64,000 bases of DNA from Natronogracilivirga saccharolytica (GTDB taxonomy: Bacteria > Bacteroidota > Rhodothermia > Balneolales > Natronogracilivirgulaceae). Below are positions 8,571 to 18,299 of the stretch, piece by piece (positions within the stretch are counted from its first letter, which is position 1; each line of letters starts with the position of its first letter). The notes under the pieces are model-generated. The model did no database searches, was not told where the DNA came from, and saw only the letters and a program-made list of their open reading frames with translations. The position numbers and the translations under genes were made by a program. The stretch covers positions 158,731 through 222,730 of the forward strand of contig NZ_JAFIDN010000006.1 in assembly GCF_017921895.1 (NCBI RefSeq), written 5' to 3'.

Positions 8571-9980
8571 ATGGACCGGTTTATCCAGTTTTTGATTTTT
8601 TTTGTCATCATTTCCTCCGTTTTCGGATTCATGCAGTGGTATGTCATCCGATCCTACTTCAGGTGGGTCCGGCTGGCTTTTGCACAGGAATCAGTGAAAA
8701 AGATTCGCACGATCACAATTTTGCTGCTCATCGCGGCAAATATTCTATTCTTCCTTCGCTTTCCCTCCACCGAACTGGGATGGTATGAGCACACGCTGTT
8801 TCAGGCCGTGGTTATTTATCCGGGCGGAATTTTTTTCGGGGCTGTTGTACTGGCATTTCTTATCCTTCTCCCATTCAATACCTCCGCATTTTTTTACAGG
8901 ATCGTCACCAGAATATCCACGTATCTTGACAGCTTGCGGAATCGCATCCGGGGTTCTGCTGTCAACCGAAGCCAAAAACAACACGAAAATGCACCTTCTG
9001 AAACGGCAGCGTCTGCAGATGAGACCTTCGCTTCAGAAACAGAGCTGAACGATCATTCGCCGGCAGATTCTTTTCCGGTTTCACAGTCTTCAGGCGCTGC
9101 TTCGGGCTCAGCCATGTCAGATTTCATCAGCAGAAGAGACTTCATCAAAACCACGGGAACGGTGCTGTCAGCTGCTCCGCTTGGAATCACAGTCATGGCC
9201 TCGGCAGCCACTGCTCACGATTATCAAATCACGCGCAAGACGCTCTACTATCCGGATCTGCCGTCGGGCCTCGAGGGGCTCCGTATTGCTCAGCTAAGTG
9301 ATATCCATTCCGGAATCTACATGACGGAAAACCAGATGCGTGATATTTTCCGGCTGACCAATGAGGAGAATCCTCACCTGGTAACGATTACCGGAGACCT
9401 GGTCGATAATTCTGTTTCCGAGATTCCGGCCCTGTATCGTGCTCTGGAAGACCTTAAAGCGGAATATGGAATTTACGCATGCCTTGGCAACCACGATCAC
9501 TATGCTTCGGCCGGTGCCGTCAGTGACGCGATGATTGAAAGGGGTTTACACATGCTCACAAATACCCACGAATCGATAGCTATAAACGACGAGACGGTTT
9601 CCATATTTGGTGTCGACGATCATGAATCCGGCTGTCCAAAAGAGCTGCGCATGCAGAATGCGACTGCCAACATGCCTGAGCATGGATTCCGTGTGCTTCT
9701 AAGTCACCGTCCCGATCTTTTTGATGATGCCAGAAACTACAATATTCAACTGACACTGGCCGGACACACGCACGGTGGCCAGGTTGGTTTTGATGTGCTG
9801 GGTATGCCGTTTTACCCGATACATCTGTTCCACGAATATGCCAAAGGGCTCTACGATTACGGCGCTCACAAAGCCTATGTCAATGTTGGTATCGGCATGG
9901 TAGGCGCCCCTGTACGGCTCGTCAAGCCCGAGCTTTCTGTATTCGAGCTGACGGGAAATCCCGGTAAAGCAGCCTCCTGA
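8571..9980 (+). CDS. Membrane-anchored metallophosphoesterase with internal Tat-like motif
   Basis: 469 residues. The N-terminal 115 residues hold three or four membrane helices, followed by a polar, low-complexity linker (about 125-182). Then comes SRRDFIKTTG with a hydrophobic stretch ending in an AxA site (about 186-215), which looks exactly like a twin-arginine signal. The rest is a calcineurin-type phosphoesterase domain with AQLSDIHSG, TGDLVDN, LGNHDHY, LSHRPDLF and LAGHTHGGQ, close to the YkuE/YaeI group. The catalytic domain is probably on the outer face of the inner membrane. The substrate is unknown; YaeI-type enzymes act on lipid pyrophosphates. It stands alone. Confidence 0.88.
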   Translation: MDRFIQFLIFFVIISSVFGFMQWYVIRSYFRWVRLAFAQESVKKIRTITILLLIAANILFFLRFPSTELGWYEHTLFQAVVIYPGGIFFGAVVLAFLILLPFNTSAFFYRIVTRISTYLDSLRNRIRGSAVNRSQKQHENAPSETAASADETFASETELNDHSPADSFPVSQSSGAASGSAMSDFISRRDFIKTTGTVLSAAPLGITVMASAATAHDYQITRKTLYYPDLPSGLEGLRIAQLSDIHSGIYMTENQMRDIFRLTNEENPHLVTITGDLVDNSVSEIPALYRALEDLKAEYGIYACLGNHDHYASAGAVSDAMIERGLHMLTNTHESIAINDETVSIFGVDDHESGCPKELRMQNATANMPEHGFRVLLSHRPDLFDDARNYNIQLTLAGHTHGGQVGFDVLGMPFYPIHLFHEYAKGLYDYGAHKAYVNVGIGMVGAPVRLVKPELSVFELTGNPGKAAS

Positions 9981-10035
9981 TTTTGGCCCGGGACTTATTT
10001 CATCCTGCATCCATCCCGTTCCTTTTGCATGCCAG

Positions 10036-12657
10036 TTAGTTCGGACCGCGCAGAATCGTCATTTTGTGGGTATCAACATGGTCACCTGCATGCATTCTGG
10101 CAATATAGACGCCGCTGGCGAGGTTCTGATTCTGAAATGAGATAGTAGAAACACCGGCCTGCAGCTCCTCATTAAAAATGGTTCCTACCCTTCTGCCGGT
10201 TACATCGTACAGCTCCACCCGGACCCGGATTCTGTCTTCCACTGTGTCAGGAATATTGATATCAATTTCCGTGCTTTCAAAAAACGGATTGGGATAATTT
10301 CTCAGCAATTCAAATTTGTCCGTTTCGACCATTCCGGGCGTATCTTCATCAACAGGCACTCTGCTAAGAATACGTGTGTTCATCACCAGATTTTTATGGT
10401 CGTTATCATTATCGATATCGTCATCTCCCATCAGTCTGGACCATCCTACACCACCATCGGCATCAAACCCGGCAAGCAGTGTACGAACCGGATAGTAATT
10501 GGCATCCGACTCATCATTTGATCCCTGATCGAATGCAAACAGCAGGCTGGCGTCATCGGATTCATCCATCACTTCAAACACAAAATGGTAATTGCGTCCG
10601 GCCTCCATTTCGATCTCAAAATCGGAAAAATCAACTTCGTTGGTTGATGTCGTCAGCTCATCGAAATCAAGATCCACATAGGCGATGGCATCAGACGGTG
10701 CAAATACGGCACCCGTTCCACTGCCACTGATCTGTTCCGATTCAGTAAGGGCAACACGAAGCACACCGCTTCCCTCTATGGCATCATCAGTGTGCCAGAG
10801 GTCAACATCGACTCCGCGCAGTTCGCCGTCGTATTCAGGATCCACGCGTACCGAAATGGCCCGGAACGTAGTCTGTTCATCAAATTGCATTGGCATGGGT
10901 ACATAACCTGCCAGCGGATTGACCGCATAATTAATATCCACAACCCTGACTTCTCCGGGTGTCCATTCCGCATCGTAGCTGAACTCACGGCTTCCGTAGT
11001 TGGAAGCGGACTGGACTACAGGGTTCACAGACACCAATACAACCGATACGTACATCCCGCTCAGAGAAATTTCATCTCCATCAACAACCATAACTTCCCT
11101 GTCACCGTGCTCATCCTGCGCAACCACATAATGGCGTATTTCCGAAGGTGAATTGAGAGTGATGGTGAGATCCTCCACATCGCGCCAGTTGGTATATTTT
11201 GCCCCACCATACCGCAGCCTGACCGGTTGGTTGGTTACCCACGGGCGATCGCCGCTGTCAAATCTTCGTCCGGGCGTGGAAACTCTGACACCAGAGAACT
11301 GGGGAAGCGTGTATCCATACAGTCCGTTCCCGATTTCAACATCATTGAGCCAGTTGGCAATGTAGAAATCCGTCAGCACCTGCCGGAATTCCAGGTCTTC
11401 CTCAGCTTTGTCAATTGCGCGCTGATACTGCACCCACGGTGACCCGGAGGCACTCTGTGTTATGCCGCCAACGGCCTCCAGGCCGATTCTTTCGTAGAGA
11501 TAGCCATGAAAAAGCTGCGCCCGCTGATAATCCTCAAGCACCTCGGGTTCTCCGGTCCGCCACCGCAGAAAACCATCCTGTTCCTGGCTCTCGACATTTC
11601 CGCTGACTTCATCCGGATCATTCAGGAATACCATGGAACGGGAACCGAACCCGTTGAAGATTTCAGCTATTTCGGACTGACCTTCATCCATAAACGTTAT
11701 CAGATTTCCGCGTCCGGCCTGGATAAGGTGCTGAAACTCATGAGCAACCGTGCTGAGAGGCCGTGAAGGATCCGTGGGCATGTCATCGGTATAAATTCCG
11801 GGATAGGAGTTTATATACAGGATAGCCGCTTCGTTGCTGTTACTGTTTGATGTTCTGGGGGCCAGGTCGCCGGGGTTGAAGAAGCCGGCTGTGTAACCTC
11901 CGCCCGTATCCGGATCCCAACCGTCCTGTATATCTGAAATCAGAACTTTAACCTTGCCGGTACCCGCAGGATCGGGGACAAGGCCGGGATTTCCCTCTGC
12001 AAAAATATCAATATTGTTCAGAATGATTCCCTGCTCCGGATTGACAGACCGTGGCGGCGTACGCTCTTCGAGAGCGATCATCATCGAATCCACCACACCA
12101 TCGTCGATTTTCCCCGGCTGATACTCATCCTGCTCAACCCAAATCTCAGATTTCTCACCGATGGCACGAAGCTCGAAAAGTATCTCGTCAAAAACGGCTG
12201 CGCCGGGTTCGCTTTCCTCAAGATTGTAGACAAAAAACTCACGGGTGTCACCCACTTCATAAACGACTTCGTCCTGCATCACCTGAAGCTCATGCGGCGC
12301 CTGGTCTCTGAGCCTCAGGTATTCCTCATACGCCTCCTTAATGGACGGCTCCCTGTATAGATAATCTGTCAGGTGAATAATCTTATCTTCATCACGCGCA
12401 TGACCCTGTGCATGCATATCCAGCATGCCGTGGGAAGACTCCAGCTGGCCGGACCGGCCGTCGGTCTGAAACAGGGCGTCCGTGTGAAAAAGGGTTTCAA
12501 GTGAACCCGGATGTGTTATAACGGGTGTGCCGGGCGGACTTTCGGGACTCTGCTCTCCGGGTTGAGCCGCCGGTATGGAATAGCCGGCAAATAAGATTGT
12601 AAGAACAGCAAAGGTGAATGCTCCTGCCGGTCGTGTCAGTAAAGCTTTTGAAGGCAT
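10036..12657 (-). CDS. Secreted HExxH metalloprotease-like protein with type IX-like sorting domain
   Basis: 873 residues. A signal peptide ends near residue 30. A zincin active site HEFQHLIQ lies near residue 310, with a downstream DEGQSEIAE supplying a likely glutamate ligand, so it reads as a gluzincin-type peptidase. The next 350 residues are beta-rich domains. The last 85 residues are a type IX-like sorting domain: NYPNPFFEST, VRVELYDVTGRRV, LASGVYIARM and HKMTILRGPN. It is likely exported across the outer membrane and attached or released. It follows the CotH gene after 160 nt on the same strand and could be part of the same unit. The substrate is unknown. Confidence 0.8.
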   Translation of the reverse strand: MPSKALLTRPAGAFTFAVLTILFAGYSIPAAQPGEQSPESPPGTPVITHPGSLETLFHTDALFQTDGRSGQLESSHGMLDMHAQGHARDEDKIIHLTDYLYREPSIKEAYEEYLRLRDQAPHELQVMQDEVVYEVGDTREFFVYNLEESEPGAAVFDEILFELRAIGEKSEIWVEQDEYQPGKIDDGVVDSMMIALEERTPPRSVNPEQGIILNNIDIFAEGNPGLVPDPAGTGKVKVLISDIQDGWDPDTGGGYTAGFFNPGDLAPRTSNSNSNEAAILYINSYPGIYTDDMPTDPSRPLSTVAHEFQHLIQAGRGNLITFMDEGQSEIAEIFNGFGSRSMVFLNDPDEVSGNVESQEQDGFLRWRTGEPEVLEDYQRAQLFHGYLYERIGLEAVGGITQSASGSPWVQYQRAIDKAEEDLEFRQVLTDFYIANWLNDVEIGNGLYGYTLPQFSGVRVSTPGRRFDSGDRPWVTNQPVRLRYGGAKYTNWRDVEDLTITLNSPSEIRHYVVAQDEHGDREVMVVDGDEISLSGMYVSVVLVSVNPVVQSASNYGSREFSYDAEWTPGEVRVVDINYAVNPLAGYVPMPMQFDEQTTFRAISVRVDPEYDGELRGVDVDLWHTDDAIEGSGVLRVALTESEQISGSGTGAVFAPSDAIAYVDLDFDELTTSTNEVDFSDFEIEMEAGRNYHFVFEVMDESDDASLLFAFDQGSNDESDANYYPVRTLLAGFDADGGVGWSRLMGDDDIDNDNDHKNLVMNTRILSRVPVDEDTPGMVETDKFELLRNYPNPFFESTEIDINIPDTVEDRIRVRVELYDVTGRRVGTIFNEELQAGVSTISFQNQNLASGVYIARMHAGDHVDTHKMTILRGPN

Positions 12658-12818
12658 GCTGTAGCGTAAATTTGATTCTCATTTTCCGGAATGCAGGCTG
12701 ATCGTTGCAAACAGGTAATGTTGCGGAAAAATCATCAGTCCGTGCCGGCGCAACTCATAATGGTACGAAATAACAGTGAAATTGAAACGGACAAAACGGG
12801 CATTGCGTATTCGGATGG

Positions 12819-15710
12819 TCAACGTATTATCGTCATTTTCCGGGACTTTTGTATAGTCTCAGACCTTGTTTCCGGCCGGAATTTCATCCTGTAGAGATAA
12901 ACACCGCTTGCCATTCCCGCTGTGTTAAAATGCAAAGTATGCGTTCCAGGTTCAAGTACGCCTTTATCTGTCCGCTTTACCTTCCTTCCGTCAGCTGTAA
13001 AAACATCAAGAACCACACCGGAACGTTCCGGAAGTTCAAATGGAATATTGGTCTGATCGTTAAACGGGTTCGGATAATTTTGACGTAAACGGAATGTTTT
13101 TGGCAGACTTTCACTGTCCTCCCTGTCTGCATCCGTCTTTGCCGGACCGAACACAGCAACAATCTCCATGTCATCTTCGGGATACCAGCGAAGCCCGGCA
13201 CCTGTGTGAGAAGAACCATTCTCAAATCTGATATCTTCTCTGTCCAGCGGCCGGCCGTTTTGGTCACGCCACTCTATGAAAATGTAACCCTCTGCAGGAA
13301 CAGCGGTTATATCCACCGGAATATCGTTGAAGTACATTCCTGTCCACTGCGAAATATCGTCCGGAACACCCTGCGTCCCGGAACGAATATCCGTGCTGTC
13401 CAAACGTACATGTCCGGCTGTTTCACCGTCGAGCCCACCCTGAACAGCGATATTCAGGTCCGCTGTTCCGCCCAGATCAAAGTGATCCAGAATGTGAGAC
13501 CGCATATAGCCGGGGCGTTTTTCTGCAAATTCAAGCATGACGTCAATGTGCTCATTCCATCCATCCGGGCTTCCTCCGGCGCTTCGCTGATGACGCCGTA
13601 TGTGTTCTTCGATTTCCGGCCGGTAGGATTTACGGAATGCGTCAATCCGTTCTGAAACATGCGATGATGCAAACCGGGTATTCAGGTCCGTAGCCATCAG
13701 ATTGACAAAGCGCCGGCGGAATTCCTCGTTTTCAATCAATCCTTCAAACAGATCATTAACCCACTCAGAAGGGGCCCTCGGATTCCCCGTTCCCGTGATC
13801 CATTCAAGCATATTGTGATCATATTCAGCCCACCATGCATTTTCACCGCCATATGGAAATCCGAAAGTGGCATCGAGGTCAAAAATCATCCAGCGCCACC
13901 TGCCGTCCGCACCGTAAGACGCATCCGGACGAAATTCATCAGTACGCTTTCGCCAGAAACGGATATTGTTGTGCGGCCAGTCCGCATTGGCTGCATATAC
14001 CTTCATCATCAGATACTTCAGATAGTTTTCGACATCCATCATGCCGGCTACATGATCAAAATGATCCGGATCGGACAGGTCCTGGTCACGGGCATAGTCC
14101 CTCATTTCCAGATAGTGATCCCGGTCATCCGGATTGCCCCGGTTCACCTCGGCATTTCCGGTCAGAATCACCACATCATCACGGTGAATGCCGTAATTGG
14201 TCTCCACATACCAGCCGTCGTACCGCTCACGGATGTTGTGAATGCCCCAGTATTCGCCGTTGATGAAGACCACCGCGGGTCGGTAAGCCTGCTGATCGAC
14301 ATTCCGGTCACTGTACAGCGACTGAACCATGGCATCCTTGAACATCGTGTGGAACCAGTCGTCACCGGATGAGCGCAATATCAGCCGCTTGTATTTGTCC
14401 GGAGGCTGATCGGAGCCGGTTTTCGTGTTGCCGGGAAACAGAGGCCAGGTAATATCGGGATTCCAGTCATAATCGCTGCGGGAATAGATTCGTATGGATT
14501 TCTGCGGGTATCGCCGTGTTGCGCCGCCGTGAATTCGGATACCGATATTTTGTGAAAATCCGTACGTGCCGGAATCATTGTCCGGCGTGCCGTCAATAAA
14601 CGTTAGATGTGCCGGCCGTTCCCATTCCCGGCCCCGTTCGTTATAATTGCCGCTGCCAACCGGGTTATCCGGATCGTATTTGTCACCGGGTACAAACAAT
14701 CCCGTTTCGTCACTGAAAAGATGGACCGAGTCGGTCACGATGGACAGAACCGGGAAGCTGTAGCGGTCAGCACCAGCGGGATCCACAAACCATGTCCCTG
14801 AAACCGGATCGCTTTGGCGGTACCCGTCCCGCACGGCAATGGCCCGGACAACATTCCCTTTGAAGACCGGTCCGTCAGGTGGCTGCCAGTGTGCCGGAGC
14901 TTCCGGCGGCCCCGGACTTGTTGGTATGGTTGACAAACGGTTTGGCTCCCCTTCCCGTGATTCAATGAGGATGGAGTCGCCGTATACCGGCGAGTCTGTT
15001 GTCGGTTCCGATCCGTCGAGTGTGTAATGAATGCGCGCATGCGGATCCTCGGTTTCTATCGACAAATGAAACGCGTCTGTATAAAATCCCGGATCCCGGG
15101 AAAAAGCGGGACCGGATGTGATTCCCTCATACGGTGATGTCGTGTTTGGTGCCCCCGGAGTTGGCTCAGGGAATAGAAACCAGTTTTCGGTTCCGTCCGG
15201 GTAACGGCCGAAAGAATAGTCAGACGGGATCGGGGTCGGCTCCAGTTCGTCGATGACGGGAGTGTTGCGGCCGGGAAGATTCGTGAAATAGCTCAGTATA
15301 ACCTCTTCGCCTTCAGATTGTATGCTGAATCCGGCATGAAGCGGCGCTTCGGGATCACGCCGATCCTTGCCGGATGCCCAGACCAGCAGAAATTCATCCG
15401 GACCGATGTGGCTTCCTTCAGGGAAGACCCACCGGTAAAGGTTATCATAATCGTCGGAGAGGCCAAAGCCGCCAAGCCAGACGGTATCGGAACCCGGGTT
15501 GTACAGCTCCACCCAGTCCTCATAATCGCCGTCCTCATCTGCGATAGTTTCGTTGTTGGAAGCCTGGACCTCATTGATTACGACGGGTATCATGTTCGAC
15601 TCTGGCTCTTCTTGCGGAGTCTGCGATTCTGCACGGGCGGACAGAAACGTGAAAAAAAACGGGATCAGCAGGGAGATGAGGGCTGCGCGGGGCATCGGGG
15701 AGATCGTCAT
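12819..15710 (-). CDS. Secreted CotH-family kinase with lamin-tail and sorting domains (copy 1)
   Basis: 963 residues. Order: signal peptide (to about 28); lamin-tail domain (VVINEVQASN to about 150); a chitobiase C-terminal-like module (YTLDGSEPTTDSPVYG, about 205-260); the CotH kinase domain (about 320-700) with IRIHGGATRRYPQKSIRIYS, GEYWGIHNIRERYDGWY and the catalytic RWRWMIFDLDATFGFPYGG; a small beta domain; and a type IX-like sorting domain (NYPNPFNDQT to KMTIIR). CotH proteins are atypical kinases first described for spore coat proteins. It is the last gene of a four-gene run with VTC, DUF4956 and HlyD genes, 8 nt after the HlyD stop. The substrate is unknown. Confidence 0.9.
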   Translation of the reverse strand: MTISPMPRAALISLLIPFFFTFLSARAESQTPQEEPESNMIPVVINEVQASNNETIADEDGDYEDWVELYNPGSDTVWLGGFGLSDDYDNLYRWVFPEGSHIGPDEFLLVWASGKDRRDPEAPLHAGFSIQSEGEEVILSYFTNLPGRNTPVIDELEPTPIPSDYSFGRYPDGTENWFLFPEPTPGAPNTTSPYEGITSGPAFSRDPGFYTDAFHLSIETEDPHARIHYTLDGSEPTTDSPVYGDSILIESREGEPNRLSTIPTSPGPPEAPAHWQPPDGPVFKGNVVRAIAVRDGYRQSDPVSGTWFVDPAGADRYSFPVLSIVTDSVHLFSDETGLFVPGDKYDPDNPVGSGNYNERGREWERPAHLTFIDGTPDNDSGTYGFSQNIGIRIHGGATRRYPQKSIRIYSRSDYDWNPDITWPLFPGNTKTGSDQPPDKYKRLILRSSGDDWFHTMFKDAMVQSLYSDRNVDQQAYRPAVVFINGEYWGIHNIRERYDGWYVETNYGIHRDDVVILTGNAEVNRGNPDDRDHYLEMRDYARDQDLSDPDHFDHVAGMMDVENYLKYLMMKVYAANADWPHNNIRFWRKRTDEFRPDASYGADGRWRWMIFDLDATFGFPYGGENAWWAEYDHNMLEWITGTGNPRAPSEWVNDLFEGLIENEEFRRRFVNLMATDLNTRFASSHVSERIDAFRKSYRPEIEEHIRRHQRSAGGSPDGWNEHIDVMLEFAEKRPGYMRSHILDHFDLGGTADLNIAVQGGLDGETAGHVRLDSTDIRSGTQGVPDDISQWTGMYFNDIPVDITAVPAEGYIFIEWRDQNGRPLDREDIRFENGSSHTGAGLRWYPEDDMEIVAVFGPAKTDADREDSESLPKTFRLRQNYPNPFNDQTNIPFELPERSGVVLDVFTADGRKVKRTDKGVLEPGTHTLHFNTAGMASGVYLYRMKFRPETRSETIQKSRKMTIIR

Positions 15711-15718
15711 CCCGAAAA

Positions 15719-16810
15719 CTAACGAGTTATAAGCCGCATATCAACAATTTCGCCGGGCATCAGGTCCAGCTCCCGGTTGATGCGGATGCGCACCGGCAGA
15801 CCGGTGGTTTCGAATGGTTGTTCGGGAAACAGCTGGCTTAACTCTTCAATCGTCTCCATTTGCACACCGACCTGATCCACCACCATTATAGCCTCTTCAC
15901 GATCGCGGGTCTGTTTTCTGACCAGCACCTCCATTCCGGGCTCCGGTTTCACAAATACCGGATGACGAACATGGCCAATAATATAATCCGGAGTGGGTGA
16001 CTGGATGTTCATAACGATATCGCCCTGTTCTACGAATTCGCCGTTACTTTTCAGCACCTCGGAAACCTGTCCGCTCACCGGCGCCTCCAGCGTAACAGGC
16101 ATCATTTCGGCTTCAATTTTTTCGATAGTCCGCTGGTGTACCTTGATTGCCGCTGCACGCGGATCATCTTCTTTCCAAAGTTCGGGGACTCTGTCAAGGT
16201 CAATAGCCTCAAGGCGTTCATCCAGCCGGTCAACCAGCTGCGCAATCACTTCAACCTCCTGCTCCAGTGACCGGAATTCGGTCCTGGCCTCATCCACAGC
16301 TTCGTCGGTAGTCAGACCAAGCTCATCGAGCCGCTCCACTCTCTGCAGTTCCCGTTCGGCCTGCTGCTTCTGTATGGTGGCCATAGCCAGGCGTGCGCGG
16401 TTTTCCATCAGATCCATCTGCATGGATTCATAGTTCAGAATGTTTCGCTGCTGATCGGCGAAGGGATCCATGGACAGGCGCGTCAGCTCAAGTTCGGCCA
16501 GGACGACGGCGAGCTCGGCTTCCATGATCTTTGGATCGGTTGTTATAAGCCTGCCGACCGGATCACCGGCTGAAACGGAATCAAAATCCTGTACTGTAAT
16601 TTCCGATAGCGCGCCGGCCTGCGGGCTGCGAACTTCTGCCTGTTGCCCGACAACGCGTCCGACCATGGTAGTGGCGTCCATACGGTCTTGCCAGAGCCAG
16701 GCAACTACACCGGCTACGACTACAAAAACTGCGAAGGGGATGATGCGAACCCGGATTTCTCTCCAGCGTTGGGATGGAGGCACCGGTATTTTTTCGTGAT
16801 TATTTGCCAT
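15719..16810 (-). CDS. HlyD/MFP-type membrane-fusion adaptor protein
   Basis: 363 residues. One N-terminal membrane helix (about 21-43), a biotinyl-lipoyl-like half-motif (VRSPQAGALSEITVQDFDSV, about 62-80), a long coiled-coil hairpin (about 95-230), the second lipoyl half (VTLEAPVSGQVSEVLKSNGE, about 244-263) and a C-terminal beta-barrel region. Such adaptors normally link an inner-membrane exporter to an outer-membrane channel, but no ABC, RND or MFS exporter is adjacent. Here the neighbours are a DUF4956 membrane protein (13 nt upstream) and a secreted CotH kinase (8 nt downstream). The adaptor may therefore serve an unusual envelope assembly. Confidence 0.85.
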   Translation of the reverse strand: MANNHEKIPVPPSQRWREIRVRIIPFAVFVVVAGVVAWLWQDRMDATTMVGRVVGQQAEVRSPQAGALSEITVQDFDSVSAGDPVGRLITTDPKIMEAELAVVLAELELTRLSMDPFADQQRNILNYESMQMDLMENRARLAMATIQKQQAERELQRVERLDELGLTTDEAVDEARTEFRSLEQEVEVIAQLVDRLDERLEAIDLDRVPELWKEDDPRAAAIKVHQRTIEKIEAEMMPVTLEAPVSGQVSEVLKSNGEFVEQGDIVMNIQSPTPDYIIGHVRHPVFVKPEPGMEVLVRKQTRDREEAIMVVDQVGVQMETIEELSQLFPEQPFETTGLPVRIRINRELDLMPGEIVDMRLITR

Positions 16811-16823
16811 GGTGGTAATGCGG

Positions 16824-17510
16824 TCAGACTTCCGATTCTTCTTCGGCTTTCATTGTGGTTACACGGGAAACAGCGGTATTGGCCTGCAGCTCATTAAGCA
16901 GATCCTGGATGCGGGACGGATCGCGGAGCAGCAGCCTGTAGGACAGGTCGGCCCCTTCGTCATCTCTCACGGAGCGCTGGCTTGCCATATGCACCTTCAG
17001 GGAGTGGCGCTCCAGCAACTGCTGCAGTTCGCTGAGTTTTTTCAGTGATTCGGACCAGTGCAGATTCAGTATGAGATCATAGCGTTGCCGGCTCCCGAAA
17101 GATGTAAACCAGATATAGATCAGCACGGATGAAGCAATTAACGTCCCGATCAGTGCGGTTGAAAATTTCTGGGTCCCGCAGGCCATGCCGATAACGATCA
17201 GGCTGAGAATATAGACCGTATCAAGAGTATCACGTACGATATTACGAAAGCGTACGATGGCAAAGACGGCCATCAGACTGAATGCGGTGACCAGGTTGTT
17301 GTCCAGCACCATCATGACCAGTGCAACGGTAATAGGTATGAGTATAAGTGAACTCACATACGTGCGGGAGTATGAGAGTCCGGAATGGGTGTACATGTAC
17401 ACCCAGGCCAGAAGCTGTCCGCACAAAAAGGCGAGCAACAGCGCCATGATGAGCGCCGAAAAGTCGGTAGGGAGCGGCGCTACATCGCCGAGGTAAATCC
17501 AGTCTGACAT
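16824..17510 (-). CDS. DUF4956 membrane protein
   Basis: 228 residues with about four membrane helices in the first 135 residues. The DUF4956 hallmark FSLMAVFAIVRFRNIVRDTL (about 78-97) is present, followed by DTVYILSLIVIGMACG. The C-terminal 90 residues are a soluble, possibly ferredoxin-like alpha/beta domain (LILNLHWSESLKKLSELQQL). Family function is unknown, but DUF4956 genes recur next to VTC-type polyphosphate polymerases and CotH kinases, exactly as here. It lies 33 nt downstream of the polymerase gene and 13 nt upstream of the adaptor gene. Confidence 0.88.
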   Translation of the reverse strand: MSDWIYLGDVAPLPTDFSALIMALLLAFLCGQLLAWVYMYTHSGLSYSRTYVSSLILIPITVALVMMVLDNNLVTAFSLMAVFAIVRFRNIVRDTLDTVYILSLIVIGMACGTQKFSTALIGTLIASSVLIYIWFTSFGSRQRYDLILNLHWSESLKKLSELQQLLERHSLKVHMASQRSVRDDEGADLSYRLLLRDPSRIQDLLNELQANTAVSRVTTMKAEEESEV

Positions 17511-17543
17511 AATTACGGTTTAAAACTTTATGCGGGCGATGTG

Positions 17544-18299
17544 TTACACATACGCCCTGAAAAATTGTTGTTCTCCCATGTTCTCGATGCCGTCCACGTA
17601 CTTCGCTGCGCTGCCGGCACGCAATCCGAACACCTGTACCAGGTCTTTGAACCAGTTGGGAAAACGATTAGTGAATTTGAGTTCCAGTACCAGGTTGTTA
17701 CCGAAGACATATCTCGGGTTTTTCAACCGGGATGAAAATGTGATTTGATTTTCCGGCTCGCTGCGGACCTTGCGGTCGATGGTAACCCTGATCTTGTTGG
17801 AACCGTCGGCAACCCAGGCCTCGCGGTAGTAGGCCACATGAACTTTGGGCCCGGCATTCAGATGGTAAACAAGCCGGGTGAAATCGTGCAGCGCATCAAG
17901 CTGTTCTGCTGTCGGATTCACCAGGCTGTCCCTGTCCGGAATGAACCCCCGCGTCATATCATAAGCGGCTTCCCGGTGGACAATAGCCCGTTTTTTTGCA
18001 ATTACCTTGTCATGCCGCCGCTTTATCTCAAAATAAACCGGTGAATCATCTGTTTTTTCGTAAAATCGAATCCGCAGCTTGTAACGGTTCCGGTCACCAT
18101 TAATGGTTTCCTGATAGGTACGCAGATCGGGCGAGTCCAGATAGAGACTGTGCACGGGATACGAAAGATTGGGTTGCGTCGCTCCGTAGCTGTCCAGGTC
18201 CAGATACGACGAAACAAAGTCACGTATCCCGAGTGCAACATCTTCATTTATGATGTACTTGTGCTCGAAACGTTGTCTTTGCAGTCTGTCGACACCCAT
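17544..18299 (-). CDS. VTC-domain polyphosphate polymerase-like protein
   Basis: 251 residues from the ATG at 18299. The open frame continues 31 residues upstream to 18392, but conserved sequence begins with QRQRFEHKYII right after 18299. Features of the VTC/CYTH-type tunnel enzymes: R-x-E-x-KY at the N-terminus, HSLYLDSPDL, KLRIRFYEK, VYFEIKRRHDKVIAKKRA and the late ELKFTNRFPNWF. In yeast this domain makes polyphosphate from ATP; bacterial family members are mostly uncharacterised. It is the first gene of the leftward cluster with DUF4956, HlyD and CotH genes. Confidence 0.87.
   Translation of the reverse strand: MGVDRLQRQRFEHKYIINEDVALGIRDFVSSYLDLDSYGATQPNLSYPVHSLYLDSPDLRTYQETINGDRNRYKLRIRFYEKTDDSPVYFEIKRRHDKVIAKKRAIVHREAAYDMTRGFIPDRDSLVNPTAEQLDALHDFTRLVYHLNAGPKVHVAYYREAWVADGSNKIRVTIDRKVRSEPENQITFSSRLKNPRYVFGNNLVLELKFTNRFPNWFKDLVQVFGLRAGSAAKYVDGIENMGEQQFFRAYV

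Noticed and set aside
13815..14372. A 185-codon plus-strand frame inside CotH copy 1
   Set aside because: It overlaps the kinase domain of a well-supported gene and has no start context or homology signal.
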